DNA of 47,033 nt from Jannaschia maritima (lineage in GTDB: Bacteria; Pseudomonadota; Alphaproteobacteria; Rhodobacterales; Rhodobacteraceae), in assembly GCF_030973515.1 (NCBI RefSeq), contig NZ_JARGZA010000023.1, forward strand, positions 1-47,033. The letters are read 5' to 3'. A program made the translations under genes and the position numbers. Shown piece after piece: positions 1 through 10,213 of this stretch (the stretch's first letter is position 1; each line of letters opens with the position of its first letter). Below the pieces are notes generated by a model. That model was not told the origin of the DNA. It worked only from the letters and a program-made list of their open reading frames with translations, and searched no databases.

Positions 1-174
1 GTGCTGGACCTCGATGCGCTGGAGGCGGCGGACCGCGCGCGCTTCGACGCGCTCGACCTGGGGCCCGCCACCTTGTCGCCGGAGGAACTGGGCCCCGTCC
101 TGCCGGAGCCGCATCCCTCCTGGGCCACGCGCCTGGCCGACGACTGGGTGGAACGCTACGGCGTCTCGCCCTGA
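1..174 (+). CDS. C-terminal end of a YnjB-like ABC solute-binding protein (5' end outside window)
   Basis: The window opens inside a frame that reads through to a TGA at 172-174 and gives 57 residues. The sequence SPEELGPVLPEPHPSWATRL near the end resembles the C-terminus of YnjB-type periplasmic solute-binding proteins, where a conserved EPHxSW motif precedes the last helix. The permease starts 13 bases downstream and the ATPase follows, which is the ynjB-ynjC-ynjD order and supports the call. In the cell this protein would bind the substrate in the periplasm and deliver it to the permease; the substrate of YnjBCD systems is not established. The N-terminus and signal peptide lie outside the window, so completeness cannot be judged. 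Confidence 0.7.
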   Translation: MLDLDALEAADRARFDALDLGPATLSPEELGPVLPEPHPSWATRLADDWVERYGVSP

Positions 175-187
175 TCCCGCCGCGCGG

Positions 188-1838
188 ATGCTGCGCCCCC
201 TGCCGCTGCTGACCGCGCTCGTCCTCGCGGGCCCCGTGGGGTTCGGCCTGCTGGGAACCGTGCTGCCGGCCTTCGGCCTCCTGGTGCCGGGCGACGGCAC
301 CGCATGGGGCCGCGCGCTCGACTGGCCCGGCCTGCCCCGCGCGCTGGGCGCGGCCGTCCTGTCGGGCGTCCTGTCCACGCTGGGCGCGCTGGCGATCGCG
401 ACGCTGGTCCTGGCGGGCTGGCACGGCACGCGCGCCTTCGCCTGGCTCGAACGCGCGCTGTCGCCGCTCCTGGCCGTGCCCCACGCGGCGGCGGCCCTGG
501 GGCTGGCCTTCCTCGTGGCGCCGTCGGGCTGGATCGCGCGCATCCCCGCCACGCTCCTGGGTTGGGACCGCGCGCCCGATCTCCTGATCCTGGGCGATCC
601 CTGGGGCCTGTCGCTCGCCGCGGGGCTCGTCGCCAAGGAGATGCCGTTCCTCCTGCTGATGATGCTGGCGGCCCTGCCGCAGGCGCAGGCGGGACCGCGC
701 CTGCGGGTCGCCCGGTCCCTGGGCCAGGGGCGCGTGGCGGGCTGGCTGAAGGCCGTGTTCCCCGCGATCCATGCCCAGGTGCGGCTGCCGGTCCTGGTGG
801 TGCTGGTCTATGGCATGACCAACGTGGACGTGGCCGTCATCCTGGGGCCGAACACGCCGCCCACCCTTGCGGTGCAGGTCGCGCGCTGGATGGCCGACCC
901 AGACCTGTCGCAGCGCGCCGCCGGCGCGGCGGGCGGGCTGATCCTGGCGGGCGCGACGGCGGCGGTCGTGGGGGCCTGGTTCGCCGCCGAACGCGGGGTC
1001 GCCCGCCTGGGCCGCCTGTGGGTCGAAGGGGGCCGCGGCCTGCCCGAACGCCCCGCCCGCGTCCTGGGCCCGATCCTGGCCGGGGGCGCGGGCGCGGCCG
1101 TGGGGGCCGGCATCGCCGCCCTGGCGGTCTGGTCGGTCGCCGCGCGCTGGTCCTTTCCCGCCCTCCTGCCCGACGCGCCGACGACCCGGAACTGGGACCG
1201 GTTCGGCCCGGACATGCTGGCCGTGGCGGGCGACACGATGGCCCTGGCGCTCGGGGCCACGGCCCTGTCGCTCGTCCTCGTGATCGGCTGCCTGGAAGCG
1301 GAGCACCGCTGGCGCCTCGACGTCGGGCAGCGCGCGCTGTGGCTGCTCTACCTGCCGCTCCTGGTGCCGCAGGTCGCGTTCCTGCCCGGCCTGCAGCTCC
1401 TGCCCCTGATGCTGGGGGTGGGCCCGTCCTGGGGACTGGTGCTGGCGGGCCACGTCGTCTTCGTGCTGCCTTACGTGTTCCTGTCCTTGTCGGGACCGTT
1501 CCGCGCCTGGGATCCGCGCATCGCCCGGGTGGCGGCGGGCCTGGGCGCCTCGCCCGACCGGATCCTGTGGCGGCTGCGTCTGCCGATGCTCCTGGGGCCG
1601 GTCCTGACCGCGGCCGCCATCGGGATCGCGGTGTCGGTGGGCCAGTACCTGCCGACGCTGCTGCTGGGCGGGGGCCGCACCGCCACCCTGGTGACGGAGG
1701 CCGTGGCCCTGTCCTCCGGCGGGGACCGGCGGGCGATCGGCGTGTGGGGCCTGGGCCAGACGGCCGCCGCGCTGGCGCCCTTCGTGCTGGCCCTCCTCGT
1801 GCCCACGCTGGTCTTCCGCCGCCGGGGGGGGATGCGCG

Positions 1839-1846
<8 letters not shown>
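188..1846 (+). CDS. YnjC-like ABC transporter permease, double-length (552 aa)
   Basis: Integral membrane permease with two fused permease halves, each with several hydrophobic helices, as in YnjC and other Fe3+/thiamine-type permeases of about 500-550 residues. Each half carries an EAA-like cytoplasmic loop that contacts the ATPase: one around LRVARSLGQGRVAGW (about residue 180) and one around RVAAGLGASPDRILWRL (about residue 445). The ATG at 188 is chosen because it follows the upstream stop at 174 closely and begins a hydrophobic segment; the upstream extension is only out-of-frame solute-binding-protein DNA. The 3' end overlaps the ATPase start by 8 bases, indicating translational coupling. 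An 8-G run (1824-1831) sits just before the stop. Substrate unknown. Confidence 0.85.
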
Positions 1847-4797
<2,951 letters not shown>

Positions 4798-4821
4798 AGG
4801 GCGGACATTTGCGAAGACATG

Positions 4822-4851
4822 GGGCCGGTCTCGCGGGGGGCCGGCCCTTTT
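4822..4851 (+). terminator. Rho-independent terminator after katG
   Basis: GGGCCGG (4822-4828) pairs with CCGGCCC (4841-4847), followed directly by a T run at 4848-4851. It begins 24 bases after the katG stop, the right place for its transcript end. The next genes are on the other strand. Confidence 0.85.
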
Positions 4852-4920
4852 CTTGTCGGATCCCGGATGGGCGGCGTCCCACACGGACATACCTGACGAG
4901 ACGTTCCGTGCCGGTAGTGC

Positions 4921-5181
4921 TTACGCGGTTCGCCGTCCGATCCACCAAGCGATCGCGGCGGGCACGGCGAACGTCACGAGGAAGACGGGCGCCTCCTGCA
5001 TAACGGTGTAGCCTGCCGAGACGACGCCGACGCCGACGTTCGTGAGGGCTAGGACGAACCAGACCGGGATGAACCACTTCGCCGCCTGGGCGCGACCAGC
5101 GACGCCGCCTCGCAGATGGCCCACACCTATGAACAGCGCGAGCAGGATCAGGCCGGCGGTGAGGATCATGATGGTGTGCAT
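4921..5181 (-). CDS. Small three-helix membrane protein of unknown function (86 aa)
   Basis: Very hydrophobic 86-residue protein with three likely membrane helices: about residues 3-22, 36-58 and 65-82, ending in the basic WWIGRRTA. I do not recognise the family. ATG 5181 lies 10 bases after the stop of the upstream channel gene, with an AAGG at about 9 bases spacing, so it is probably the last gene of an operon with the channel and LtrA-like genes. A membrane-associated role linked to the channel is inference from position only. Confidence 0.6.
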   Translation of the reverse strand: MHTIMILTAGLILLALFIGVGHLRGGVAGRAQAAKWFIPVWFVLALTNVGVGVVSAGYTVMQEAPVFLVTFAVPAAIAWWIGRRTA

Positions 5182-5191
5182 GGGCGGGCCT

Positions 5192-5869
5192 TCAGGTCTT
5201 AGGCGGGGTGGCGGTGTGCAGCCCCACGAGGCGGGCGAGTAGGATGACGGTGTAGAGGACGCCGACGATGGCCTCGGCCACGGCGGTGGCCTGCGCCAGC
5301 GGGCGGCGGGGTAGGATGTCGCCGTAGCCCGCCGAGGTGAGGGTCACGTAGGAGAAGTAGAGGTGCTCCTGCCAGGACGCGACAGGCCCGTCGGGGCCAA
5401 CGAAGCTGCCGGGCTGGAGCCATTCGACGGTGGCGAAGACGGCCGCGAAGGCCGAGCCGATCACGAGGTAGAGCGCGGTGGCGGCGAGGATCGTCTCGGT
5501 CATGACCTGGCGCGCGCCGAAGGTGTAGCGCGCGAGGACCACGAGGAAGACCGCGTGGTACGCGATGGAGGTGAGGAACACCGCTGGCGACCGCCCCGGC
5601 CCGTCCGCCAGCCCCGCCCAGACGCCCGCCATGAACACCGCCGCTCCGGTGGCGAGGGTAGCCAGTCGCAGCGTCCAGTCATGGGACAGCCACCACGTGC
5701 CTACCACGAAGATCGACCCGTAGAAGGCGTAGAACGCGACCGTGCCGAGGATGCCCGTCGTGGCGATGGGATAGACGAGATTGTGGGCCACGATGGCCGC
5801 GATCAGCCAGCCGGTCTTGGCGACCTCCGACAGGCCGCACACGGGCCGGGTCGCGGCGGCATCGCTCAC
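5192..5869 (-). CDS. Two-pore-helix K+ channel-like protein (225 aa)
   Basis: Membrane protein with about four hydrophobic segments in its N-terminal 150 residues. A C-terminal ion-channel module follows: helix ETILAATALYLVIGSAFAAV, pore loop with the selectivity-filter motif TLTSAGYGDILP, then helix VAEAIVGVLYTVILLARLVG. TxxGYGD is the diagnostic K+ filter, here T-S-A-G-Y-G-D. There is no cytoplasmic RCK/TrkA domain, so gating is not indicated. GTG 5869 is used because no in-frame ATG occurs between it and the preceding gene; the Shine-Dalgarno signal is weak. It lies 14 bases after the LtrA-like gene and 10 bases before the small membrane protein, so co-transcription is likely. Ion selectivity is inferred from the motif. 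Confidence 0.8.
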   Translation of the reverse strand: MSDAAATRPVCGLSEVAKTGWLIAAIVAHNLVYPIATTGILGTVAFYAFYGSIFVVGTWWLSHDWTLRLATLATGAAVFMAGVWAGLADGPGRSPAVFLTSIAYHAVFLVVLARYTFGARQVMTETILAATALYLVIGSAFAAVFATVEWLQPGSFVGPDGPVASWQEHLYFSYVTLTSAGYGDILPRRPLAQATAVAEAIVGVLYTVILLARLVGLHTATPPKT

Positions 5870-5883
5870 TCTGCCGGGTCCGC

Positions 5884-7140
5884 TTAGGGCGCACGGGCCT
5901 CGCCACGGTCGGGGTTCAAGAGCGCCACCGGCAGCACGACCGCGAGCATCCCCAGCCCCAGCACGATCCCGTTCGCATGTGCCGCGTGGACGGCCCAGCC
6001 GATCAGCGGCATCGCGACGATCGGGATGGCGTAGGTCCATGGCACCCGCCGCTCCAGCGTGCGGCGGAACAGGATCACGCCGGCCATGAAGATCATCGGC
6101 CCCGCGCAGGCGATCAGGATCGAGGACAGGTAGATCGCGTCCGTCGGGTGTGCGACGATCACTTCGATGGCCACCGCCACCACGATGGCCCCGCAGACCA
6201 TGATCCCGTGCGCGTAGGCGAGGCCCGCGCGCGCCAGCCGCGTCTGCTCCTCGGCCGAGTGGAACGCCTCCTCCCCCGCCTCGCCGGAATGGACGAAGTA
6301 GGTCCACCACATGCCCACGATCAGCGCGAAGCCGATCAGCGCGGTGAGGAACAGCGGCGCCGTCAGGTCCGCGCCGACCATCGTGCCGCCGAGCAGTAGG
6401 ATGCTCTCGCCGAGTGCGATTATGAAGATCAGCTGGTTGCGCTCAAGCAGGTGCAGGCCCTTCAGCGTCCACGTCTCCATCGGCGTTGGCCTGTGACGGC
6501 CCGGCACGCGGAAGCCCGCATAGGGTCCGGCGTAGTCGATAACGACGGCGGCGATCCAGAGCGGCAGGCGCATCGACTCGACGAGCGCCCCGGCGATCCA
6601 GAACACTCCGGAGAAGGCTGACCACAGACCGAGCTGCCAGTAGTTCTGCCCCATGGGCGTGCCGCGCATGACGCGGGCCATGTAGAACGCCCGGATCAGC
6701 GCCATCGCCACGTAGGCCAGCGCGAAGAGCCAAGCGCGATACCCGAACGCGTAATGGATCGACGCGGCCATCAAGAGCGCGCAGGCCATCAGCACCAGCA
6801 TCAGGACGCGCCCGTGGACCTTCTCGGGGTCGATCCAATTCGCCGACCACGCCGTGTAGTTCCATGCCCACCACACGCCCGCGAAGAGCGTGGCCGCCTC
6901 CAGCGCGCCCAGCCACGTCTGATGCTCCAGCAAGTAGTGGCTCAGCTGGATGATGGTGAAGACGTAGACGAGGTCGAAGAACAGCTCGACCGTCGTCACC
7001 TTCAGGTGCGTGCCGCCGGAGCGGTCGCGCAGGGCAGCAGATGGGGCGAGGCGGTCGAGTAGATTGAGCAAGGGGTGGGTCTCCGGTCGGCCTGTTAGAT
7101 CCAACCTACGCAAAGAGGGAAACTTGGGGAAACGGTTCAT
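5884..7140 (-). CDS. Low temperature requirement protein A (LtrA) family membrane protein (418 aa)
   Basis: Polytopic membrane protein with the LtrA family hallmark near the N-terminus: a TTVELFFDLVYVFTIIQLSHYL stretch (here about residues 49-70). It is followed by many hydrophobic helices and the conserved segment LERNQLIFIIALGESIL in the middle. The family was named from a Listeria cold-growth mutant; its biochemical role is not known. ATG 7140 is preferred; an in-frame GTG at 7170 would add ten residues without better ribosome-binding support. The dyad at 7152-7179 lies right in front of the gene. It appears to head an operon with the channel and small membrane protein. Confidence 0.85.
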   Translation of the reverse strand: MNRFPKFPSLRRLDLTGRPETHPLLNLLDRLAPSAALRDRSGGTHLKVTTVELFFDLVYVFTIIQLSHYLLEHQTWLGALEAATLFAGVWWAWNYTAWSANWIDPEKVHGRVLMLVLMACALLMAASIHYAFGYRAWLFALAYVAMALIRAFYMARVMRGTPMGQNYWQLGLWSAFSGVFWIAGALVESMRLPLWIAAVVIDYAGPYAGFRVPGRHRPTPMETWTLKGLHLLERNQLIFIIALGESILLLGGTMVGADLTAPLFLTALIGFALIVGMWWTYFVHSGEAGEEAFHSAEEQTRLARAGLAYAHGIMVCGAIVVAVAIEVIVAHPTDAIYLSSILIACAGPMIFMAGVILFRRTLERRVPWTYAIPIVAMPLIGWAVHAAHANGIVLGLGMLAVVLPVALLNPDRGEARAP

Positions 7141-7151
7141 TTGAAGCGCAC

Positions 7152-7179
7152 TTCGGAAACGGCTCAGCACCGTTCCGAA
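7152..7179. repeat. Imperfect inverted repeat upstream of the LtrA-like gene
   Basis: TTCGGAAACGG (7152-7162) and CCGTTCCGAA (7170-7179) are inverted copies around CTCAGCA, with a single bulged A. The position just upstream of the minus-strand gene starting at 7140 would suit an operator. The TTCGGAA word recurs beyond the toxin-antitoxin pair at about 8635-8641, which also makes it a candidate end of a small inserted module. Confidence 0.4.
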
Positions 7180-7202
7180 TGGATCTCATCGGGTGACACG
7201 GT

Positions 7203-7230
7203 CGGGACCGACCCAAGCGGGACGGTCCCG
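7203..7230. repeat. Strong hairpin just downstream of the serine recombinase gene
   Basis: CGGGACCG-A-CCC (7203-7214) pairs with GGG-A-CGGTCCCG (7219-7230) around AAGC, with one A-A mismatch. It lies 8 bases past the recombinase stop. There is no T run on the minus strand after it, so it is either an atypical terminator or a recombination-related site. Confidence 0.45.
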
Positions 7231-7238
7231 GCGCTTCG

Positions 7239-7862
7239 TCAGACCGTAGGCGTCATCGTGGTTGTGGTGTCGGGTTCCGCCGGTCGGCTTACCCGCCACA
7301 CGCTCGTTCGGCTGATCCCGAGCTGTCGCGCGACCGCGCTCGGCCGGACGCCCTCGCCCAGAAGGCGTCGGACTTCCTCGACGTTGATCGACGCCTTCCG
7401 ACCTCTGTAGACACCTCGGGCCTTCGCCTTCGCGATCCCTTCCATCTGTCGCTCTCGGCGCAGATTGGTCTCGAACTCGGCGAAGACGCCAAGCATGTCG
7501 AGGAACGCTTTGCCGGCGGGCGTCGAGGTGTCGATGGGCTGCTCCGTAGCGCGGAGCGTCGCGCCCTTTGCTTTGAGTTCGCGGATGATGTCCTGAAGGT
7601 CGCCCATCGACCGGGCAAGCCGATCAACGCGGGTGACCACCAATTCGTCGCCTTGCCTGATGAAGTCGAGCAGCGTGCGTAGCTCGTCCCTGCCCCGAAC
7701 CGACGTGCCCGAGACCTTCTCGGCGCGAATCACGCGGCAGCCGGCCTTCTCCAGTGCTTCGTACTGTACATCGAGATCTTGGTCGGTGGTCGACACCCTC
7801 GCATAGCCATAGCTGCTGCCGGGCGGGACGGGGGCGTTCTCGCCATTCCATGAGATGCTCAT
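7239..7862 (-). CDS. Serine recombinase of the resolvase/invertase family (207 aa)
   Basis: Small serine recombinase. The catalytic serine is S24 in GYARVSTTDQ, with R22 just before it, and the catalytic-core motif VTRVDRLARS spans about residues 76-85. The E-helix region FAEFETNLRRERQMEGIAKAKARG leads into a C-terminal helix-turn-helix (about 158-192, ending SRTSVWRVSR), as in Tn3 resolvases and DNA invertases; the length is typical. No transposase gene and no obvious invertible segment are seen nearby, so it may be a remnant of a mobile element or a resolvase of a small genetic module. It is divergent from the toxin-antitoxin pair, sharing the 71-base region 7863-7933. Confidence 0.92.
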   Translation of the reverse strand: MSISWNGENAPVPPGSSYGYARVSTTDQDLDVQYEALEKAGCRVIRAEKVSGTSVRGRDELRTLLDFIRQGDELVVTRVDRLARSMGDLQDIIRELKAKGATLRATEQPIDTSTPAGKAFLDMLGVFAEFETNLRRERQMEGIAKAKARGVYRGRKASINVEEVRRLLGEGVRPSAVARQLGISRTSVWRVSRPAEPDTTTTMTPTV

Positions 7863-7907
7863 CGTGGGGTTCTCCTTTAAGGTTGAACCCGGATCAGCTT
7901 GCCCACT

Positions 7908-7925
7908 TATATCTGATTCGATATA
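7908..7925. promoter_or_regulatory. Probable operator between recombinase and toxin-antitoxin genes
   Basis: TATATC (7908-7913) and GATATA (7920-7925) form an exact 6-base inverted repeat with a 6-base spacer, only 8 bases ahead of the toxin start codon. Antitoxins of the HigA/XRE type repress their own operon by binding such dyads; the same site could affect the divergent recombinase. The assignment is inference from position and symmetry. Confidence 0.5.
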
Positions 7926-7933
7926 GGTCTGGT

Positions 7934-8275
7934 ATGAAGCGGATCGTGTTCCTCGGCGATGCCCTCGATCAGGTGCGGTCCTTTCCCGAGGGCGCGCGGA
8001 AGGAAGCGGGCGTGCAGCTACACAAGGTTCAGCAAGGGCTGGAGCCGAGCGATTGGAAGCCGATGAGCACGGTCGGTTCGGGCGTGCGAGAGATCCGCAT
8101 CCGCGAGGACGGCGGCGCCTTCCGCATCCTCTACGTGGCGCAGCTCACCGACGCCGTCGTCGTTCTACTTGCCTTCGAGAAGAAGGCGCAGAAGGCCCCG
8201 AAGCGGGACCTCGATCTCGCGAACGATCGGCTACGAACGTTCACCGCCATGCAGACCAAGGAGAAGAAGCGATGA
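7934..8275 (+). CDS. HigB/RelE-type toxin, phage-derived Gp49-like family (113 aa)
   Basis: Small basic protein of the RelE/HigB superfamily, mRNA interferases acting at the ribosome. It shows the Gp49-like pattern: an N-terminal MKRIVFLGDALDQVRSFP helix, a core GVREIRIREDGGAFRILYVA with conserved basic residues, then VVLLAFEKKAQKAPKRDLDLA near the end. The F-K-K-x-x-x-P segment is characteristic of these toxins. ATG 7934 fits family length; the longer open frame upstream has no support. The stop overlaps the antitoxin start by 4 bases (ATGA). Toxin-first order is typical of higBA-like loci. Confidence 0.85.
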   Translation: MKRIVFLGDALDQVRSFPEGARKEAGVQLHKVQQGLEPSDWKPMSTVGSGVREIRIREDGGAFRILYVAQLTDAVVVLLAFEKKAQKAPKRDLDLANDRLRTFTAMQTKEKKR

Positions 8276-8568
8276 CCAACGACGAGATGGAAGTGCAGTC
8301 CTTCGACTCCGTCTGGGACGCGATCGAGGACACACCCGAAGAAGCGGCCAACATGAGGCTGCGCTCCGAACTCTTGACGGCTGTCGAGCAGGAGATCCGC
8401 TCCTGGGGTCTGACGCAGGGGAAGTCCGCCGAGCGGCTTGGGGTCACCCAGCCCCGGCTGAACGATCTGCTGCGCGGGAAGATCGCCAAGTTCAGCCTCG
8501 ACGCGCTCGTCGATCTGTCAGCACGCGCCGGGCTCGCCGTGAAGCTGGGCATCGAGAAAGCCGCGTAG
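8272..8568 (+). CDS. HigA-like XRE family antitoxin (98 aa)
   Basis: Antitoxin with an acidic N-terminus and an XRE helix-turn-helix at about residues 50-90: WGLTQGKSAERLGVTQPRLN, then LLRGKIAKFSLDALVDLSARAG. This matches the short antitoxins paired with Gp49-like toxins. It would neutralise the upstream toxin by binding it, and repress transcription through the dyad at 7908-7925. Its start overlaps the toxin stop (ATGA at 8272-8275), so the pair is translationally coupled. Confidence 0.88.
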   Translation: MTNDEMEVQSFDSVWDAIEDTPEEAANMRLRSELLTAVEQEIRSWGLTQGKSAERLGVTQPRLNDLLRGKIAKFSLDALVDLSARAGLAVKLGIEKAA

Positions 8569-8809
8569 GCGTCGCGGCGGCATGCTCGTAAGACTGTTCC
8601 TTGTCCTAGATCACGAGCTAAGAACCACGAGCATTTCGGAACACTCAGTCGCTCGCGTGTCACCCGGCGATCGGATCGATGGGGCGCCTTGCGCGTCGCG
8701 GCGCTCAACCTGATCCCGCGCCGTTCGCTACAAAGGATACGTTTTAGGAAATCCACTGAACATACCGTTCTTCCACAAAAGCGCAGCCATGACAGCCGAA
8801 GGATTAATC

Positions 8810-9445
8810 ATGCTACGCGCACTCATTTTCGGGACCACGATCTTCGGAGCTACCGCGGTTCAAGCCAGCACGATCATCACGCGCACCTTCGGTGGCGAAA
8901 TCGTCTCGTCGTCGAATGCAGGAGGATTGCTGGCCGTTGGCGGCGATGCCACGGTCAACTTCAGCTACCGTGACGACGGCACGACCGACGTGCCAAGTGT
9001 CGGTATAGTCCTCGACGGGATCACGGTCAGCGCGCAAGATGCGGTCTACGAGTTCAAGAATAGCCTGCCTGGCGAGGACAATGACTTGTACCGCGTCGAC
9101 AATGTTGAGGGTCAGACGATCATGTCGACCTCGCAATCGGACTGGACCGTTTCGTCCTTCCTGATCTTCTTCATCGACCAAGACGGCATCGCCTTCGACG
9201 AAAGCGGCGATATCGGCCCGTTCGGCACCTGGCCGGAATTGGATGTCTTCTCGGACGATCAGGAGGCCAGCGTTGCGGGCGTGTTCTTTGCCGACGCCAG
9301 CGGCGCGGAAGTCAGTGCCATCGTCAGATTGGACGAAGTCCTGAACCGCGTCCCCGAAGTGCCCCTGCCCGCCGGTGGAGGGCTCGTTCTGACCGGCATT
9401 GGGGCCCTGGCGGCGATGCGGCGACGGCGGCGCGCCGCGACCTGA
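8810..9445 (+). CDS. Secreted protein with VPLPA-CTERM sorting signal (211 aa)
   Basis: It begins with a signal peptide (MLRALIFGTTIFGATAVQA, then STI) and ends with a sorting signal: VPLPAGGG (about residues 184-191), a short hydrophobic helix LVLTGIGALAAM and a basic tail RRRRRAA. This tripartite end is the VPLPA variant of PEP-CTERM signals, recognised by exosortase-type enzymes in Rhodobacterales. The body is acidic and rich in Asp, Ser and Thr, consistent with an exported surface or biofilm-associated protein; its function is unknown. ATG 8810 is chosen for the AAGGA six bases upstream and because it places the signal peptide at the N-terminus. No exosortase gene is present in the window. 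Confidence 0.85.
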   Translation: MLRALIFGTTIFGATAVQASTIITRTFGGEIVSSSNAGGLLAVGGDATVNFSYRDDGTTDVPSVGIVLDGITVSAQDAVYEFKNSLPGEDNDLYRVDNVEGQTIMSTSQSDWTVSSFLIFFIDQDGIAFDESGDIGPFGTWPELDVFSDDQEASVAGVFFADASGAEVSAIVRLDEVLNRVPEVPLPAGGGLVLTGIGALAAMRRRRRAAT

Positions 9446-9467
9446 GCGGTCTTCTTCCGTTTCGACC

Positions 9468-9500
9468 AAAGGCCCCGAGTCGATGCGCGACGGGGCCTTT
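9468..9500. terminator. Bidirectional terminator between convergent genes
   Basis: AAAGGCCCC (9468-9476) pairs perfectly with GGGGCCTTT (9492-9500). The T tract of each strand is supplied by the A/T ends of the stem. It lies 22 bases after the secreted-protein stop and 14 bases past the stop of the opposing response regulator gene, so it can serve both. Confidence 0.8.
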
Positions 9501-9514
9501 GCGCATCGGTCAAT

Positions 9515-10213
9515 CTACTCGAAGGCGTAGCCGATACCGCGGACGGTGCGGATCACCTGGGGCTTCTTGGGATTCGGTTCGATCTTGCGGCGCAGGCGCG
9601 AGATGCGCAGGTCCACGGACCTGTCGAACGGCTCCCAAGTGCGGTCATGCGCGTCGTCCAAGATCTGATCGCGGTTCAGCACGCGACCCCGGTTGCGCGC
9701 GAACATGCGTAACAGGCTGAACTCCATGGGCGTGATCGGGATCTCGTCGCCCTCGGGATCGAACAGCCGCGCCCCATCCAGATCCAGGTGGCAAGGTCCG
9801 AAGGGCACGCTGCCCGCGGGCATGTTCCGTGGCGGCGGCGGCGGCGGCGGGCGGCGCAGGACGGCGCGAATCCGGGCTTCCAACTCGCGCAGATCCACAG
9901 GTTTCGCCAGGTAGTCGTCCGCGCCCATCTCCAACCCGACGACACGGTCGATCACCGCGCCGGCGGCGGTCAGCATGATCACCGGCACGCTGTCCTCGCG
10001 CCGGAGCCATCGCAGCAGCGACAGACCGTCCTCGCCGGGCATCGCCACGTCGAGCAGGATCAGGGCGGGTTTCGCGCCCTGCATCGCTGCACGCAACGAC
10101 GTCCCATCCTCGGTCAGGATCGGGGCGAAGCCGCGGCCTGTCAGATACTCGCCCAGCATGGCCCGCAGATCGGGTTCATCGTCGCAGATCAGGATCGTGG
10201 GCCCATTAAGCAT
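9515..10213 (-). CDS. OmpR-family two-component response regulator (232 aa)
   Basis: N-terminal receiver domain with acidic pocket D11-D12, phospho-acceptor D55 (LLDVAMPGEDG), T82 and K104 (DYLAKP). A seven-proline linker (122-128) follows, then an OmpR/PhoB winged-helix DNA-binding domain ending in the typical FDRSVDLRISRLRRKIEP and VRGIGYAFE. All phosphorylation residues are present. It overlaps the upstream hybrid kinase gene by 8 bases, so the kinase is almost surely its partner. The proline run is encoded by a GGC/CCG triplet repeat (about 9831-9851), so its length could vary between strains without shifting frame. Target genes are unknown. Confidence 0.93.
   Translation of the reverse strand: MLNGPTILICDDEPDLRAMLGEYLTGRGFAPILTEDGTSLRAAMQGAKPALILLDVAMPGEDGLSLLRWLRREDSVPVIMLTAAGAVIDRVVGLEMGADDYLAKPVDLRELEARIRAVLRRPPPPPPPRNMPAGSVPFGPCHLDLDGARLFDPEGDEIPITPMEFSLLRMFARNRGRVLNRDQILDDAHDRTWEPFDRSVDLRISRLRRKIEPNPKKPQVIRTVRGIGYAFE

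Noticed and set aside
8053-8271. Longer start for the antitoxin inside the toxin gene
   Set aside because: The extra N-terminal sequence is Arg/Pro-rich shadow of the toxin frame; the ATG at 8272 gives the ATGA overlap and family length.
7239-8568. Complete transposon
   Set aside because: A serine recombinase is present but no transposase gene and no convincing long terminal inverted repeats; the flanking similarity is only about 10-12 bases.
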